In this document: positions 32,115 to 43,117 of the stretch, piece after piece
Position numbering within the stretch: the stretch's first letter is position 1
Layout: each line of letters starts with the position of its first letter
Assembly: GCF_001625305.1 (NCBI RefSeq)
Contig: NW_017804014.1
Location: 8,277 to 72,276 of the forward strand
Length of the DNA: 64,000 nt
Source of the DNA: Branchiostoma belcheri
Taxonomy: Eukaryota; Chordata; Leptocardii; Amphioxiformes; Branchiostomatidae
Direction: 5' to 3'
Made by a program: the position numbers and the translations under genes
Notes under the pieces: model-generated
Databases searched by the model: none
The model's input: only the letters and a program-made list of their open reading frames with translations
What the model was told of the DNA's origin: nothing

Positions 32115-33214
32115 CTAAAAACAAATAGAAAGCTCGGCACACGACAGCCGCAAGGAATTGTGTTGATGTAATGCCATTTGACCCCTGACCTTTTCCACCG
32201 TCTTTGACTGACTTCCGGGTTTGACTGACTGGCCGCGCTTCACAGTGCCACTATGTTTTCGCCCGGGAAATACCGCCATTCCGAATACTGTACATGTACA
32301 TGGACCCGCACACAGGGCATGTACACAGCTAAGGGTTTTAACAATAAATATTATGCACACCAAGGAGGTTCCTTGCGCTCACACATACTACTAGTAGTAC
32401 ATTATGTCCCCTGGCGAGCATAGGCGGTACTGCAGGCAATTAACATAATATATGGCCAGACGAACAGTGCGTTTTTTTTGCCAGTTTATGACTCGCGTCA
32501 GCAACATTTAAAATCATATTATAAAATGTATTCCTTTGTCAGACTTATTGCTGTGTGAGCTTTTTATATTATTGTAGCACAGTTTTAGCGATTCGAGCAT
32601 ATGAGACCAGGAAAGGACTGTAGGAATAGGAGCAAGGCTATGGCATAGTCCGTTGAACCATTAAAGGATCCAAGGAACGATCGAAGGAACGGTCCAAAGT
32701 TCCGACTCATCTTATTGCGGTTGTGACCGTTTGCGGTCGCCAACGCAAAAATGTGATGCATTATGGACCTTACTAATCTTCCAAAATATACTTTGTACAC
32801 ATATTAAACCCTGTATGTATAATGTCACTCATAGAAATCCAGATTTTGGATGACATCTACATATTAACAAGAATTCAGAGATCCCAGACCTTGAAATATT
32901 TAGATATTGTGTGATGGTGACTGTTTCCTCTTCTCATTCTCCTTATTGTCTACAAGTCTTTCTTTATCATACAGTGTTCAAGGGAAACAATGCAAAGCTG
33001 TAAAGGAGGTCACCCCCCAAAAAACACTTGAGAAACTGGTTAACTTTCTCCCTGTACCACAGACTGAACCCATGTATATCCATTATAACGTGACGTAAGG
33101 ACCATGCAGAAACACTGACATGAATGCGGACACACACACACACACAGACATACGGCTATTCCAAGATCGTGATGTACCAATGGCATCCTGCATTGTTAAG
33201 CACCGTCTTAATTC
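32115..33214. other. intergenic, no gene seen
   Basis: No supported coding region. A short (CA)n run lies near 33130-33146. Confidence 0.4.
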
Positions 33215-33400
33215 TATGGATGACATCCTCCTTAGACCCCCAAACTAGTGCGCGCGGGCGAATAAAACAAAAGCCAGCCAAAAATAAAAATGCAGCTAAA
33301 CCACAGGAATACAAAGCTGGTATTGTGAATTTGCGGCAGCACATAGCGACGTATATGACAAGCAGGCACATGCTGGCTTTTTACGGATTTTTATGGGTGG
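33215..33400. repeat. MITE family 2 fragment
   Basis: Contains ATGGATGACATCCTCCTTAG, ACAGGAATACAAAGCTGGTA and CAGGCACATGCTGGCTTTTT as in the other family 2 copies. Confidence 0.65.
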
Positions 33401-33639
33401 TGGTGTGGTGAAACCATATTGCTTTTTCTGATGTTTCTTCTTCTTCTCCTCCTCCTTCTCCTCCTGCCATTTTTTAAATGGATTCAGCTTCTTCATTTTA
33501 GGGCCCAAGGTCCTGAAATTTGGTATGGAGGTACAGTGGGCAAATACCCCTAGGCGTTTTTAAAATTATTGTGATACAAGCTTTTAGAATGGTTTTATTT
33601 GAGTTTTTTGGCTGTATTATAGCAAATGTATTACTGTGT

Positions 33640-33960
33640 TAGTGTACCGTGTTTACCACGTCTGGGCATGAGTCATCACAATGGAATGCAGGGCATCAAC
33701 CAATAGGCATGCAGCTTTCCTCTATACTTCTTGCTGATTGGCTGTTGGGATTTAACTTGATTAACACAAGCACAGAGCATTTCCACCTGCACAGAGCATT
33801 TCTTGCTGATTGGCTGTTGGGATTTAACTTGATTAACACCTGCACAGAGATTTCCATACTGACAGTATGTCTTTATTCAAGTGTTTTGGTAGGTATTTCA
33901 AGCTTTTCTGCTCCAGCATTGGAATGCGGGGCATGAACGTTTTTTTATTTATTTTGAAAA
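33640..33960. repeat. interspersed repeat with internal ~77-bp tandem duplication
   Basis: TTCTTGCTGATTGGCTGTTG and the following bases occur twice in tandem (about 33727 and 33803). The block is related, in inverse orientation, to 6050-6235. Confidence 0.65.
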
Positions 33961-34550
33961 TCAACAGTTTGCATTATGCAATTAAAAATCCTAACCAATA
34001 AAGTAGGAAATAGCTATCCAACTGTTGTTTTAGTTGTATGTTACTTCATATTATAGTTATATCAATGTAAATCATTGTTTTCCCTTGTGTTTCTCATTCT
34101 TTCCCTGCCATGACGTCGTAAAATGTGGTGAACCCATCGCTGTATTTGCTCCAAAGCAAATATTGGCCTTTCTAGTTTTAATCTGCATTCTACGTATGTA
34201 CCGAGTTCTTGAGTCTTGGAGCTTCGGTAGCCAGAGTTACCACCTCCGTACCATGGACTGACTACCCAGGCCAGAGCTTGGGAGGTAGTTTCTTTCCCTC
34301 TTTCCCTATACCAGGCTTTGGACGCAAGGAAGGCCGCCTGTGACCATTGACAAATGAATAGCCCCCGTAGGGAGGCAATTAACTGCCCCCCGAAGAAATC
34401 TGCTTGGATATTTGTTTAGTTTTTTTGTTGTTTTTTTGTTGGAAAATTTGTAGAAATAGACTAATGAATAGCTAGTATGTCACAGGAGTACAATGTTGAA
34501 ACCTCAGGGTGCCTTGTATGTAGACTAGCTTACCTGCTTTCACTGTTTCA

Positions 34551-34740
34551 GGGCTGCTTTCACGCCTCGAAGGCAGCCGCTGTCAACAGCTTCCATTAGA
34601 GCTTCATTCGCAAGTTTCGCCATGACGTTCGGACCGCTGATGTTGTGTTGTTCTGCGTCTGACGTCTGGATGCGAGATTGACAGAAGTGTGAGGAAAGCA
34701 CGTCAGCAGAACGTACTGCACCGTACTGCGCGAAACCCAT
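34551..34740 (-). CDS. possible first exon of an ankyrin-repeat gene
   Basis: On the minus strand an ATG at 34623 opens MAKLANEALMEAVDSGCLRG and VKAALKQ, which reads like the first helix pair of an ankyrin-repeat protein. A possible donor (CA|GTGAAA) follows the last Lys codon, with a stronger GCAG|GTAAGC ten bases later beyond an in-frame stop. An upstream ATG at 34740 would extend it. No second ankyrin exon is seen to the left, so this may be an orphaned exon. Confidence 0.35.
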
Positions 34741-35103
34741 AATGTATTATGCATAGCACTTCGACAGAACACTCCCATATAAGGCCTTACTTGTGCATAT
34801 AAGGTTATCACCCCGTCTGTAGCTTCCAAATGTTATATAAGAAACGATATCCTCTGCAACGGGTAATACTAGTATTCTGATGCAACGTTGACCAAACATC
34901 CAAAGAAAACCGCGAAAAATCAGGGTTTTGCGCAGACGCAGTACGTTCTGTCGACGTGCTGGGAAAGGTGGACATTGTTTGTATCTTCGAAGATTTTTCT
35001 AATAGAGAACGCAATCCCAAGCTGAGGTAAGCAATCCGGATATCAATGCAAGAACTCTGTTCATTATATTGCTCTTACATAATGATTATGACTGTCTAAT
35101 CAT

Positions 35104-36087
35104 TTTCGATATGGTATCAGGACATTTCGGCACCTGGACACTTCGGCACCTGGACACTTCGGCACCATCTAGGATGGTTCGGCACCTGGCCCAAAACGGC
35201 CCGGTACCTTCCCCAAGACGGTTCGGCACCTGGCCCAGGATGGTTCGGCACCCAGCCGTCAGGACGGTTCGGCACCTGGACGGCCCGATACATTACTGTG
35301 AAACGGTGTTGTTCATTCCACCTGACCCTATCACGAAAGTCATACTAACTCATCTTCTTGAACTACTACGTCCGAGTACGCAATGCCTTTGTTGCACAAC
35401 AATAAAAGCAATATGGAAGGAGCAGTGTTGCTTTCGTGCTTGTAGAAAAAAGAAAAGTACCGCGAGTTATGTTAAAACACTGTAGAAATATCTGAAGAAA
35501 GTTCGTGAATGAAGCTCCGTATCGTGTGTACAAGTGTGCTGTTTGTCCTACTGTAGTACAATGTATATTTTTCCGGATCCGGACCCACACACCCCTCTTG
35601 GAACGTTAACAGCGCTATTCCGGAATGCTGTATAGGCCGGGTAACTGTATAAAATGCTCTGACAAATTACAGTTCTATGAAATTCTGCATAACATATTGG
35701 GTGGCTTCTTCACTCCTTGCTTTTTTTTGGACATAATAACTCTCTTCGCTGGCAGTCATAAAACTAGTTCGGCTAGTTTTAAGCAACCAACAGCAGCATT
35801 CTGTCGTAGTGGTGCCGAACCGTCCTGGGCTTGGTGCCGAACTGTCCAGGTGTCAAATTGTGCAGGTGCCGAAGTGTACAGGTGCCGAACTGTCCAGATG
35901 CCTAAGTGTCCAGGTGCCGAAGTGTACAGGTGCCGAACTGTCCAGATGCCGAACTGTCCAGGTGCCGAACTGTCCAGATGCCGAACTGTCCAGGTGCCGA
36001 AGTGTACAGGTGCCGAACTGTCCAGATGCCGAAGTGTCCAGGTGCCGAAGTGTAGAGGTGCCGAAGTGTCCAACATCCTTTCGATAT
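35104..36087. mobile_element. foldback (FB-like) element with 16-bp tandem-repeat arms and 9-bp target duplication
   Basis: TTTCGATAT flanks the element at 35104-35112 and 36079-36087. The termini GGTATCAGGACATTTCGGCA and its inverted counterpart near 36060-36078 match in about 16 of 22 positions. The left arm (35118-35290) is built from TTCGGCACCTGGACAC-type units. The right arm (35808-36072) has about sixteen 16-bp units of the inverse form GGTGCCGAACTGTCCA. The roughly 500-bp middle shows no gene. Tandem-repeat arms and 9-bp duplications are hallmarks of FB elements (family knowledge). Confidence 0.75.
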
Positions 36088-36264
36088 CCCATAATTATGT
36101 TTATAATTTATAATTATAATTATCCCATAATTCGTCGTCAACTGCCACGTACGCGTGTGCAGCGAAGGTGACACCATCAGATTTGGCGACCAATGCCATT
36201 GCCATGCAAGCAACTATCAAACCCTTACGTTCACAGCGAAACAATCGATCGTGAAAGGTAGTGC

Positions 36265-36340
36265 GAAACTGAAACTGAAATCGATCGTGAAACTGAAACT
36301 GAAATCGATCGTGAAAGGTAGTGTGAAACTGAAACTGAAG
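36265..36340 (+). promoter_or_regulatory. three ISRE-like GAAACTGAAACTGAA motifs
   Basis: GAAACTGAAACTGAAA occurs at 36265 and 36289 (24-bp tandem unit with TCGATCGT) and GAAACTGAAACTGAAG at 36325. Each fits GAAANNGAAA, the IRF/ISRE core. It could be a simple repeat by chance. It lies 260 bp upstream of a CARD-like exon remnant. Confidence 0.3.
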
Positions 36341-36600
36341 CCGTAGACATACATGGAATACGTTGCAGAGGCAATTTAGTACAACGTTCTTTAAACCGCT
36401 AGCGCTATTGCTTTGCTCGGTAAAACCCGTAGTTTGCAGCCGAGTGACCACTAGAGTGACTTGCAACAGAAGATATGATGACATTCTGGGACGAGTCAAT
36501 GTTTGAGCAATCCCTTCGCACCACATGTACAGCGCTAGCCAAATAGAACATTGAATTTGCACGAGCTACGGAGACACTATCAAATGGCGATGATACAGTG

Positions 36601-36905
36601 ATGGAGCAGAGACACAAGGACCTTCTTCTCGCCAAACGGCTGGAGATATCATGTGTTCTTCGGTTTAGGGACATTCGGCGTCATCTTTTAGATAATAGAG
36701 TCTTGAATGGTACTGATCTTGACGAGATTGAAAAATGAAGAAACACAAGCAGACCAAGGCAAAGCCTTACTGGACATTCTTCCTACCAAAGGACCAAATG
36801 CATTCACGGTGTTTCGGGATGCCCTGAAGGACAGATATCCGCATCTGGCACGGATCCTGCAGGATGAAGGCCGACGTGACCTCCCCAAAGACACCGGAAT
36901 AAAAG
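36601..36905 (+). pseudogene. CARD-like exon, frameshifted
   Basis: From ATG 36601 one frame reads LLLAKRLEISCV, HLLDNRVLNGTDLDEIEK, then stops. One base out of phase the next part reads KNEETQADQGKALLDILPTK, then GPNAFTVFRDALKDRYPHLA. Together these match the helix order of a caspase-recruitment domain (LLDxLL, then GPxAFxxFxxAL). A donor GTATAT follows 36905. The phase change at a run of A's shows a broken copy or a sequencing error. No further exons seen. Confidence 0.5.
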
Positions 36906-36939
36906 GTATATTTGATTATTTATCCCATTTATTACCTTC

Positions 36940-37136
<197 letters not shown>

Positions 37137-37150
<14 letters not shown>

Positions 37151-37880
37151 GAATGAAGACCTTTATTGTACATTTTGCCCCACTGGGTTAAAGACAGGTC
37201 ACATATTGACAAAGTACATCATCAATTTTGATAATAAAACTGCTATAGTACACAAGTACTTTCAACTTCCTCTCGCTTTCTGGTAATCTTATAAATGTAG
37301 TTGGCAGTATGGGTAGTTAGAGCTGGTTTGTTAAAGACTACAAGGAATATAAATTTCTCTAAACTATTCAAATACTTAAATTGGCAGTATTTGCTTGACA
37401 CAAAATCGAAAAGAACGTTTCTTTCGCTGTCATACATGGGACAAGCCACAATAAAATGTACCTCGTCTTCTACTTTACCTAAACTACAATATTGGCAGAT
37501 TCTTTGCTCTAGAGGAGTGCGGTTATGTCTTCCTGATTCAATTCGCAAATTGTGACAACTGATTCTTAGTTTAGTAATGGCAGATCTGTGACGTACATTT
37601 GCGATCTTAAGATAATGTTCTTCATTATTTGAGTGTTTTAATAATCTGTACGTTCGAAGTTTATTTTTTGAATTAGCAACTTTATTATCGTTGTGGATTT
37701 CGGAAAGAAATGTTTGGAAATGAATATCTTTTAAACGCTGATAAATTGCTGAGATAATTTGGGGCGTATTTGAGCCGATTGATTGAACGCTTTGCCAGAC
37801 GAAAGAATAACCGCATTTCTCTAGACTGTTGCGTACACCAGACGCCCAACACTTGGTACCTGTAGCTTCTAACTCTACTT
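37137..37880 (-). pseudogene. non-LTR retrotransposon 3' end, degenerate
   Basis: On the minus strand a frame reads MRIESGRHNRTPLEQRICQY and CSLGKVEDEVHFIVACPMYD, the zinc-knuckle-like C-terminus of many LINE polymerases. The element ends in an AATAAA-containing tail and (ATTC)n at 37140-37160. No catalytic domain remains. Confidence 0.7.
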
Positions 37881-38038
37881 AAAACAAGAGGGCGTCTGCT
37901 TGAAGACTACCGGCAGGCACGTCCTTGCAAAGACGAATAAAATACTTAATGCTGTTTAGGGAGGCTTCCAGGTGAATGGGGTATCTCCCTAATTCAGCTC
38001 GTGCAGCAAGGTTAATGGATTGACTTGATATTTGGTAG

Positions 38039-38116
38039 GTGGCGTCATGTGGCGTAGTGGACAGAGCGTTCGACGCTCAAGCAAGGAGCCCCGGGTTCGA
38101 TTCCGGGTCGGAACAC
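38039..38116 (+). repeat. tRNA-like SINE head
   Basis: GTGGCGTAGTGGACAGAGCG and GGGTTCGATTCCGGGT look like A and B boxes. The acceptor stem does not close cleanly. Probably a tRNA-derived SINE, with a small chance of a tRNA gene. Confidence 0.45.
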
Positions 38117-38299
38117 AGGGGCATGTCCGAACATGAGGAAATTCTGTAATTACAGTTTTACATAATAGTACTTTCATACATGTAATGCATGTAGCCTACG
38201 GCAGGTAGAACATCAATAGATACCAATTTGCACAATTGCAAGTCAAAGTCTGGAACTTGCTCTCATTGTTGTCAGCAAATCATGAGTTCCATGATCTTA

Positions 38300-38950
38300 T
38301 ACCTTCGCCAAATGATATTAGCCTTTATGGCTCAGAAATTATATATTAATCCCCCTGATTATGCAAATAGGATCCTACATTGCATGAATTACATCTGTTG
38401 ATCATATTCTACACCAAAGGACAGTCTTATCTTAACGATGAATGCCATTCTAGCATTCTCATAAATTATGCAAATGAGGTCGTTATTTGAATAGGTTATG
38501 TTCACATTCACTTAAATTTCAAATAAGCCAAGTTTGAAATTCCAAGCAGTTACCACTTTGGAATTATGACATTTTTTCATTAATTATGCAAATTAAGTCT
38601 TCACGTGCATAATCGATATCTGCCTGTGTTTTTCTCGTTCTTAATTACATATGTCACAAGCTTGAATGGTCTTATCATGGAATGAAGCTAATTTATAGAA
38701 TTTCCTCATAAATTATGCAAATTACATCCATATTTGCATAATTATTATGTCAATATCATTATGTCAAGCATCACTTAAGCTACCTACAAACCAAAAATCA
38801 TAACGATCCATCAATCGGTTCTTGAGTTATCCTCCTTTAAACAGTTCTAAACAAACGCCAGTGCAGTTCCTTCTCAAGTTATCGTGTTCACAAACACACA
38901 CACAGACACACGAACGCCCCTGAAAACATGATCTTCTTGGCGAAGGTAAC
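38300..38950. mobile_element. TACCTTCGCCAA MITE-like element, inverse of the 7490 copy
   Basis: Starts TACCTTCGCCAAATGATATT and ends CTTCTTGGCGAAGGTAA. ATTATGCAAAT words are in the interior and a short (CA)n near the right end. Confidence 0.78.
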
Positions 38951-39239
38951 AAACCCTACTTGCCTAGACTAGAGTTTGAAATATGTCTGAAAAACAACAA
39001 ACACGTATTCCCCATTTGGGTTCATGAAAACGATGACAACTCTAAGGTATTTAGTGAGCTAGTGGGAAAGGTTTTCTAGGTTTACTCATGATTCATTCAA
39101 CCTAAGTATATGTAACGCAAAACAAAGAATTAAGTAAATTGCTTCTTCTTTTTGTGAGAAGTATATGGCTATTTTCTCACAGAAGTATACAAAACGTTAT
39201 GATTTGCCACACAAATTCATAAACTAGTATTCTACAGTA

Positions 39240-39480
39240 GATTTTAGTCTACAAGTCTCTCAACGGTCTGTTACCCGACTATATGAGACTAATGTTCACT
39301 TACTCTAGCGACAGGGCAGTCAGAACAACACGTCAGAGTGTATCAAACAGATTGCATGTACCGATGGTCCATAGAGAGCACCACCAAATGTAAGAATAGC
39401 ACCCTCAGTGGCAGCATTTAAGAACATGCTGCAATAATCCACTATGGAATTGATCAGGACTGGACCATAGAGACGATGCT
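39240..39480 (+). pseudogene. LINE reverse transcriptase C-terminal fragment
   Basis: The translation contains VYKSLNGLLPDYM, FTYSSDRAVRTTRQ and RLHVPMVHREHH, typical of CR1/L2-type tails. Several stops interrupt it. Confidence 0.6.
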
Positions 39481-39689
39481 GTGACTAGTGTAAGTTGTTA
39501 TGAAATTGTAATACGTTAATTTTGAAGCTATTGTGTTATCGGGACCCCTGGCCTCTCCCACCTTGAGCACTTGAAAAGCGGCTATGGCCGAAGTGTAATC
39601 TTTCAAGGTCGAAAAAAAATTGTGTTTTTTTTTGTGTGATGTGTATCACACAAGTGTGTGAGATGACAAAAAAGGCAAGCAAGCGTATG

Positions 39690-40458
39690 TTCATGATCCG
39701 TAGACTGAAAACTTTTGGCCTAGCACTGTCTGACCTGGTGACGATATATGCGGGTTTATCCGGCCAGTACTAGAGTACTGTGTACCTGTTTGGCATCATA
39801 GCCTGTCTAATCAGCAAACGGCAGCCATTGAACGTGTGCAGAAGCGGGCATGTCATATCATTCTTGGGAGGGCTTACACAGACTATAGCACAGCACTTAA
39901 TGTCTGCGGCCTAAAGAGACTTGCTACCAGACGAGACCACTTGTGTGCCAACTTTGCAAGCAGCATGGCAACATCTGGAAGAACTGTTGAGGTAGAACCC
40001 GTTTCCAGGGGACAAACACATGGACGGTCCCTTAGGAATTCTAATGAACTAACCCTACCGACCTGCCGAACTCTGAGGTTTAAGGTAGTGTATAATGGTG
40101 CCTGAGGACTTTGGGGACATCTTAAAAATACTAGTTAGAATTACTTTTGGTCATTGAATTTTTTCATATAAGTACCTTATTGCAAGATAATAATTTATGC
40201 AAATTTTTATGACGTCACGATGACGTAATCTGGAGTATCCTGTACCATCGATGTTGCGAATCCTGAACGATAACTGATATTAGAAGCAATTGACACTAAT
40301 GTATTATTGTAAAATGTATTATTTTAAATCTATGTATTATTTTAAAACTATGTTGTAAATATTTTTAATGTGTCCTGCACAATATGTATGTACAGAAGGC
40401 GCAATTCAGCCTGTCTGGCTGCAATGTCTTATCAATAAACCATTTTTGATTGATTGAT
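39690..40458 (+). pseudogene. LINE tail with (GATT)n end
   Basis: An 89-codon frame starting at 39836 reads MQKRACHIILGRAYTDYSTA, LNVCGLKRLATRRDHLCANF, a common LINE C-terminus. The element ends CAATAAACCATTTTTGATTG with GATT repeats near 40445-40458. The 5' part is missing. Confidence 0.68.
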
Positions 40459-40559
40459 TGAGCTCCGGAAACAAGCGGCCATTCACCACGTATGCGCAAT
40501 AACAATAATTGCTTCGTGCCATGATGTAGATTTGGGGCTCCTCCACTCTCGACTGAACA

Positions 40560-41190
40560 GAGAGCCGAGGTTTTTACTTTTGATAGTACTCTTCATCAGT
40601 GAGATGGATTGAGGGATCATACACTGTTAAAACCGTGTAAACAATGTAGCTGTGGTTTGCAAGCGTAGCCGCATCTTCCCAATACATCAAGTGTCTCGTA
40701 TCTACTTTGGATTCAAGTCGGTCTCTCAGTGTCTCTTCTGTTTCATTGTGAGAGACATCTTCTCCAAGGTCAGTCAGTCTCCTCTTCAGGTCTTCTCTTG
40801 TCATGGCGCTATAGTCTCTGGCTTCCCGCATGAATGGCTGGTGTGCTATCGGTAACTGTTCTCTGATTTGTTGGAGACACTTTTATCCCTTCAGTGGTCA
40901 CCAGTTTTGTCTCGATCTTGGTCCGCAGCTATTCACTTAACTGTTTCTCGGTGCGTTTTTGTAACTGTGATGTCCACGCTACCACTCACTTTTAATCTGG
41001 CTCTTCTTACACCTGTTGCTTTCTTTCTGTGTATGAGCAAACCTTTCCGTGTTGATATTCTGACTTTGCAGCCACAGTTTTAGCAGTTGCCCAGTTCTAC
41101 TGGTTCTCAGTTGCATTTTCTTATGTTGTATTTTCTTGCCAGCTCGGTCCAGTTTATGCTCACTCCATCTGGGTAACGTTAGCTCTTCAC
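40560..41190 (-). pseudogene. degenerate unknown transposon-type ORF
   Basis: On the minus strand the region 40831-40574 reads MREARDYSAMTREDLKRRLT and continues with ATLANHSYIVYTVLTVYDPS and a terminal TDEEYYQK. Further upstream (about 41160-40870) broken frames read WTELARKYNI and SQNINTERF. The arrangement resembles multi-domain proteins of unclassified animal DNA transposons with SAP-like segments, but I do not recognise a named family. Several stops and phase changes make it a pseudogene. Confidence 0.4.
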
Positions 41191-41474
41191 TTTGTTTTTC
41201 AATTGCTCTCCGTCAAATGTCGCCCATTGTTCGAAGTTGAGTAGTATAGTGTCGACAGCAGAGGTATCATTGTGGCGTGTGGAGCGTGGCTATAGCTTGT
41301 GGAGTGAGCGGGTTGCGACTTTCGCCTTGTGGAGTGACGTCCCTTGGGGGATTAGTACCAAAGGTCATTTTATTTTAATGATCTGTATTCAATCTTTACT
41401 TTACTTTTTACCAAATTTGCCCCGCGTCGTCAGTGGGGCGCCCGGCGTGGCCCAGTTACCATCGGCGGGTCGTT

Positions 41475-42272
41475 TCAGCCGGAGATAAGTGGCGTGTCAG
41501 GCCCTGCTGTCTGGGTCTGGGCGGCACGTTGCTCTATCTGCATCTGGCTGTCGGACATTGGCTCGTCCTCGACGGTTTGGCTGGCGCCGTCCAGAAACCA
41601 CGCCCAATTTGTTGTGTCGTCATCTATCCAAAAATGAATAAATAAATGAAATAACAGCCTACGGTTAACGGGCGCTTAGCGATTTATTTTTGTAATGGAC
41701 ACAAATGCGCATCAACTTAAACGAAATAAAACTGACACATGTACCTCCAAAACCGGCGCTGTCCCAAGCCTCTAGCGTAATTGGCGCCAGAGTTTGCATA
41801 ACCTCTTGAGAGTCTGAATGCTCCATGTCTCGTGTAGGTTCTGACAGGCGGCTTGGACAAGCGCCGGCTGAGATAAAACACAACCACAATATTGTGTCGC
41901 TAGCCACTACTACCAAGTTGATGTTATATGACGTAAGAAGCGACAACTATCATATATCGACTTACAGCTATCCGCCAGGGCGTCTGTGTTGGCCGCCGCA
42001 ATGCTGGCCAAGTCGACCGCCATGAAATCCTCCAAGGATTCTATAGTCTCTTCGTCTGAGGACGAAATAAAGAAAAATTGATACGTAACGATGGAACACG
42101 AATAGCATGCGGCGACCAGTTTCCGACGTGTAACAAAGAAAACGAAAAGAAAAAAAAACTCACCTAAGCTGGTGGCCAAGAAATCCAGATACACCTCATA
42201 TTCGGGGCCAAGTTCCCCTAACAGGAAGTTACCCAGGCTCCTATCGTCGTCGTCAGTCAGCTGCAGGTCCAT
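41475..42272 (-). pseudogene. E1A-like accessory gene, copy A, truncated (four exons)
   Basis: Paralogue of the gene at 48038-49186 with the same four-exon layout: 42272-42164, 42055-41966, 41867-41745 and 41623-41475, all with GT-AG junctions. As it stands it would encode 156 aa. It keeps LTDDDDRSL, SDEETIESLEDF, APITLEAWDSAGF and one TQT. Next to the last motif it has a one-base deletion relative to copy B (near 41486), so the frame stops at LISG and the PLDLR-like motif and basic tail are lost. The N-terminus also lacks an ATG matching that of copy B. Possibly still expressed, but more likely decaying. Confidence 0.6.
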
Positions 42273-42358
42273 GGGCACGGTGTTCGCGGCGGAGCTTGAG
42301 TCGACAGTGTCGGTGGTCTGCTGGTTCTGGCGGGCTGCTGTCGTGCATGCCTCGCACT

Positions 42359-42368
42359 GCCTTTTATC
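42359..42368 (-). promoter_or_regulatory. TATA-like GATAAAAGGC of copy A
   Basis: On the minus strand GATAAAAGGC, with CCAATTAAG about 15-20 bp further upstream. The same box precedes PolB (50642). Confidence 0.5.
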
Positions 42369-42375
42369 CTGAAAC

Positions 42376-42745
42376 TTCTCTTAATTGGATCAAAAGTCCC
42401 AAAGGGACACGCGCAAAGTCTTGACAGCAAGGGGCTTTTACAAAGGTGTCTTGATTTAAATAACCAGAGGATAAACGGTGATTATGGGTCACTTTAATTA
42501 AAAGGACAAGAGAATAAAACGGTGATTATTAAGAAAACAGGAGATTAAAATGGTGATTATGAATATTGATGCCATTTGTCCTGAGAAAAATCTGAAGCAG
42601 GCGCGTCTGAGTTCGACAGAGCCTGTCTTGATAAAAGTAACAAAAGTATTAGCAAAAACCGAAAACAATGGTGGAATCTAATGACAAGGTTTGTATGAAA
42701 CCCAAAAGCCACACACACGATAGGCCCTTTGTATCAATTGACTAA
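42376..42745. repeat. upstream control region repeat, copy 1
   Basis: Carries GGATAAACGGTGATTATGGG, AAAACCGAAAACAATGG and related words in the same order as 49250-49570 and 49880-50180. Confidence 0.7.
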
Positions 42746-42920
42746 GTTCTATTTGTATCCATTGTTTTGTGGTATTAGGGACTGTTAGTGCGTTGAGTAC
42801 TGTGATTGAATAGTACAAAGCTGTGGCGACTTGCTGCATGCTAGTATATGGTCGTCATTTTGTCCGTGTTTATGTGAAGTCAATGAAGGAGCTTTACATG
42901 TGGTTTACCCCGAACGAGAG

Positions 42921-42938
42921 AGTGTGAGTGTGAGTGTG

Positions 42939-43004
<66 letters not shown>

Positions 43005-43117
43005 TGTGAGTGTGAGTGTGAGTGTGACTGTGAGTGAGAGTGAGAGTGAGAGAGTGAGAGAGCGAGAGCGAGAGAGAGAGAGAGTGAGAGTGAGCGTGAG
43101 AGTGAGAGTGAGAGTGT
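42921..43117. repeat. compound (TG)n/(GTGA)n/(GA)n microsatellite
   Basis: GTGTGAGTGTGA words, a (TG)n tract, then GAGAGTGAGAG runs. It leads directly into the 206-bp satellite. Confidence 0.95.
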
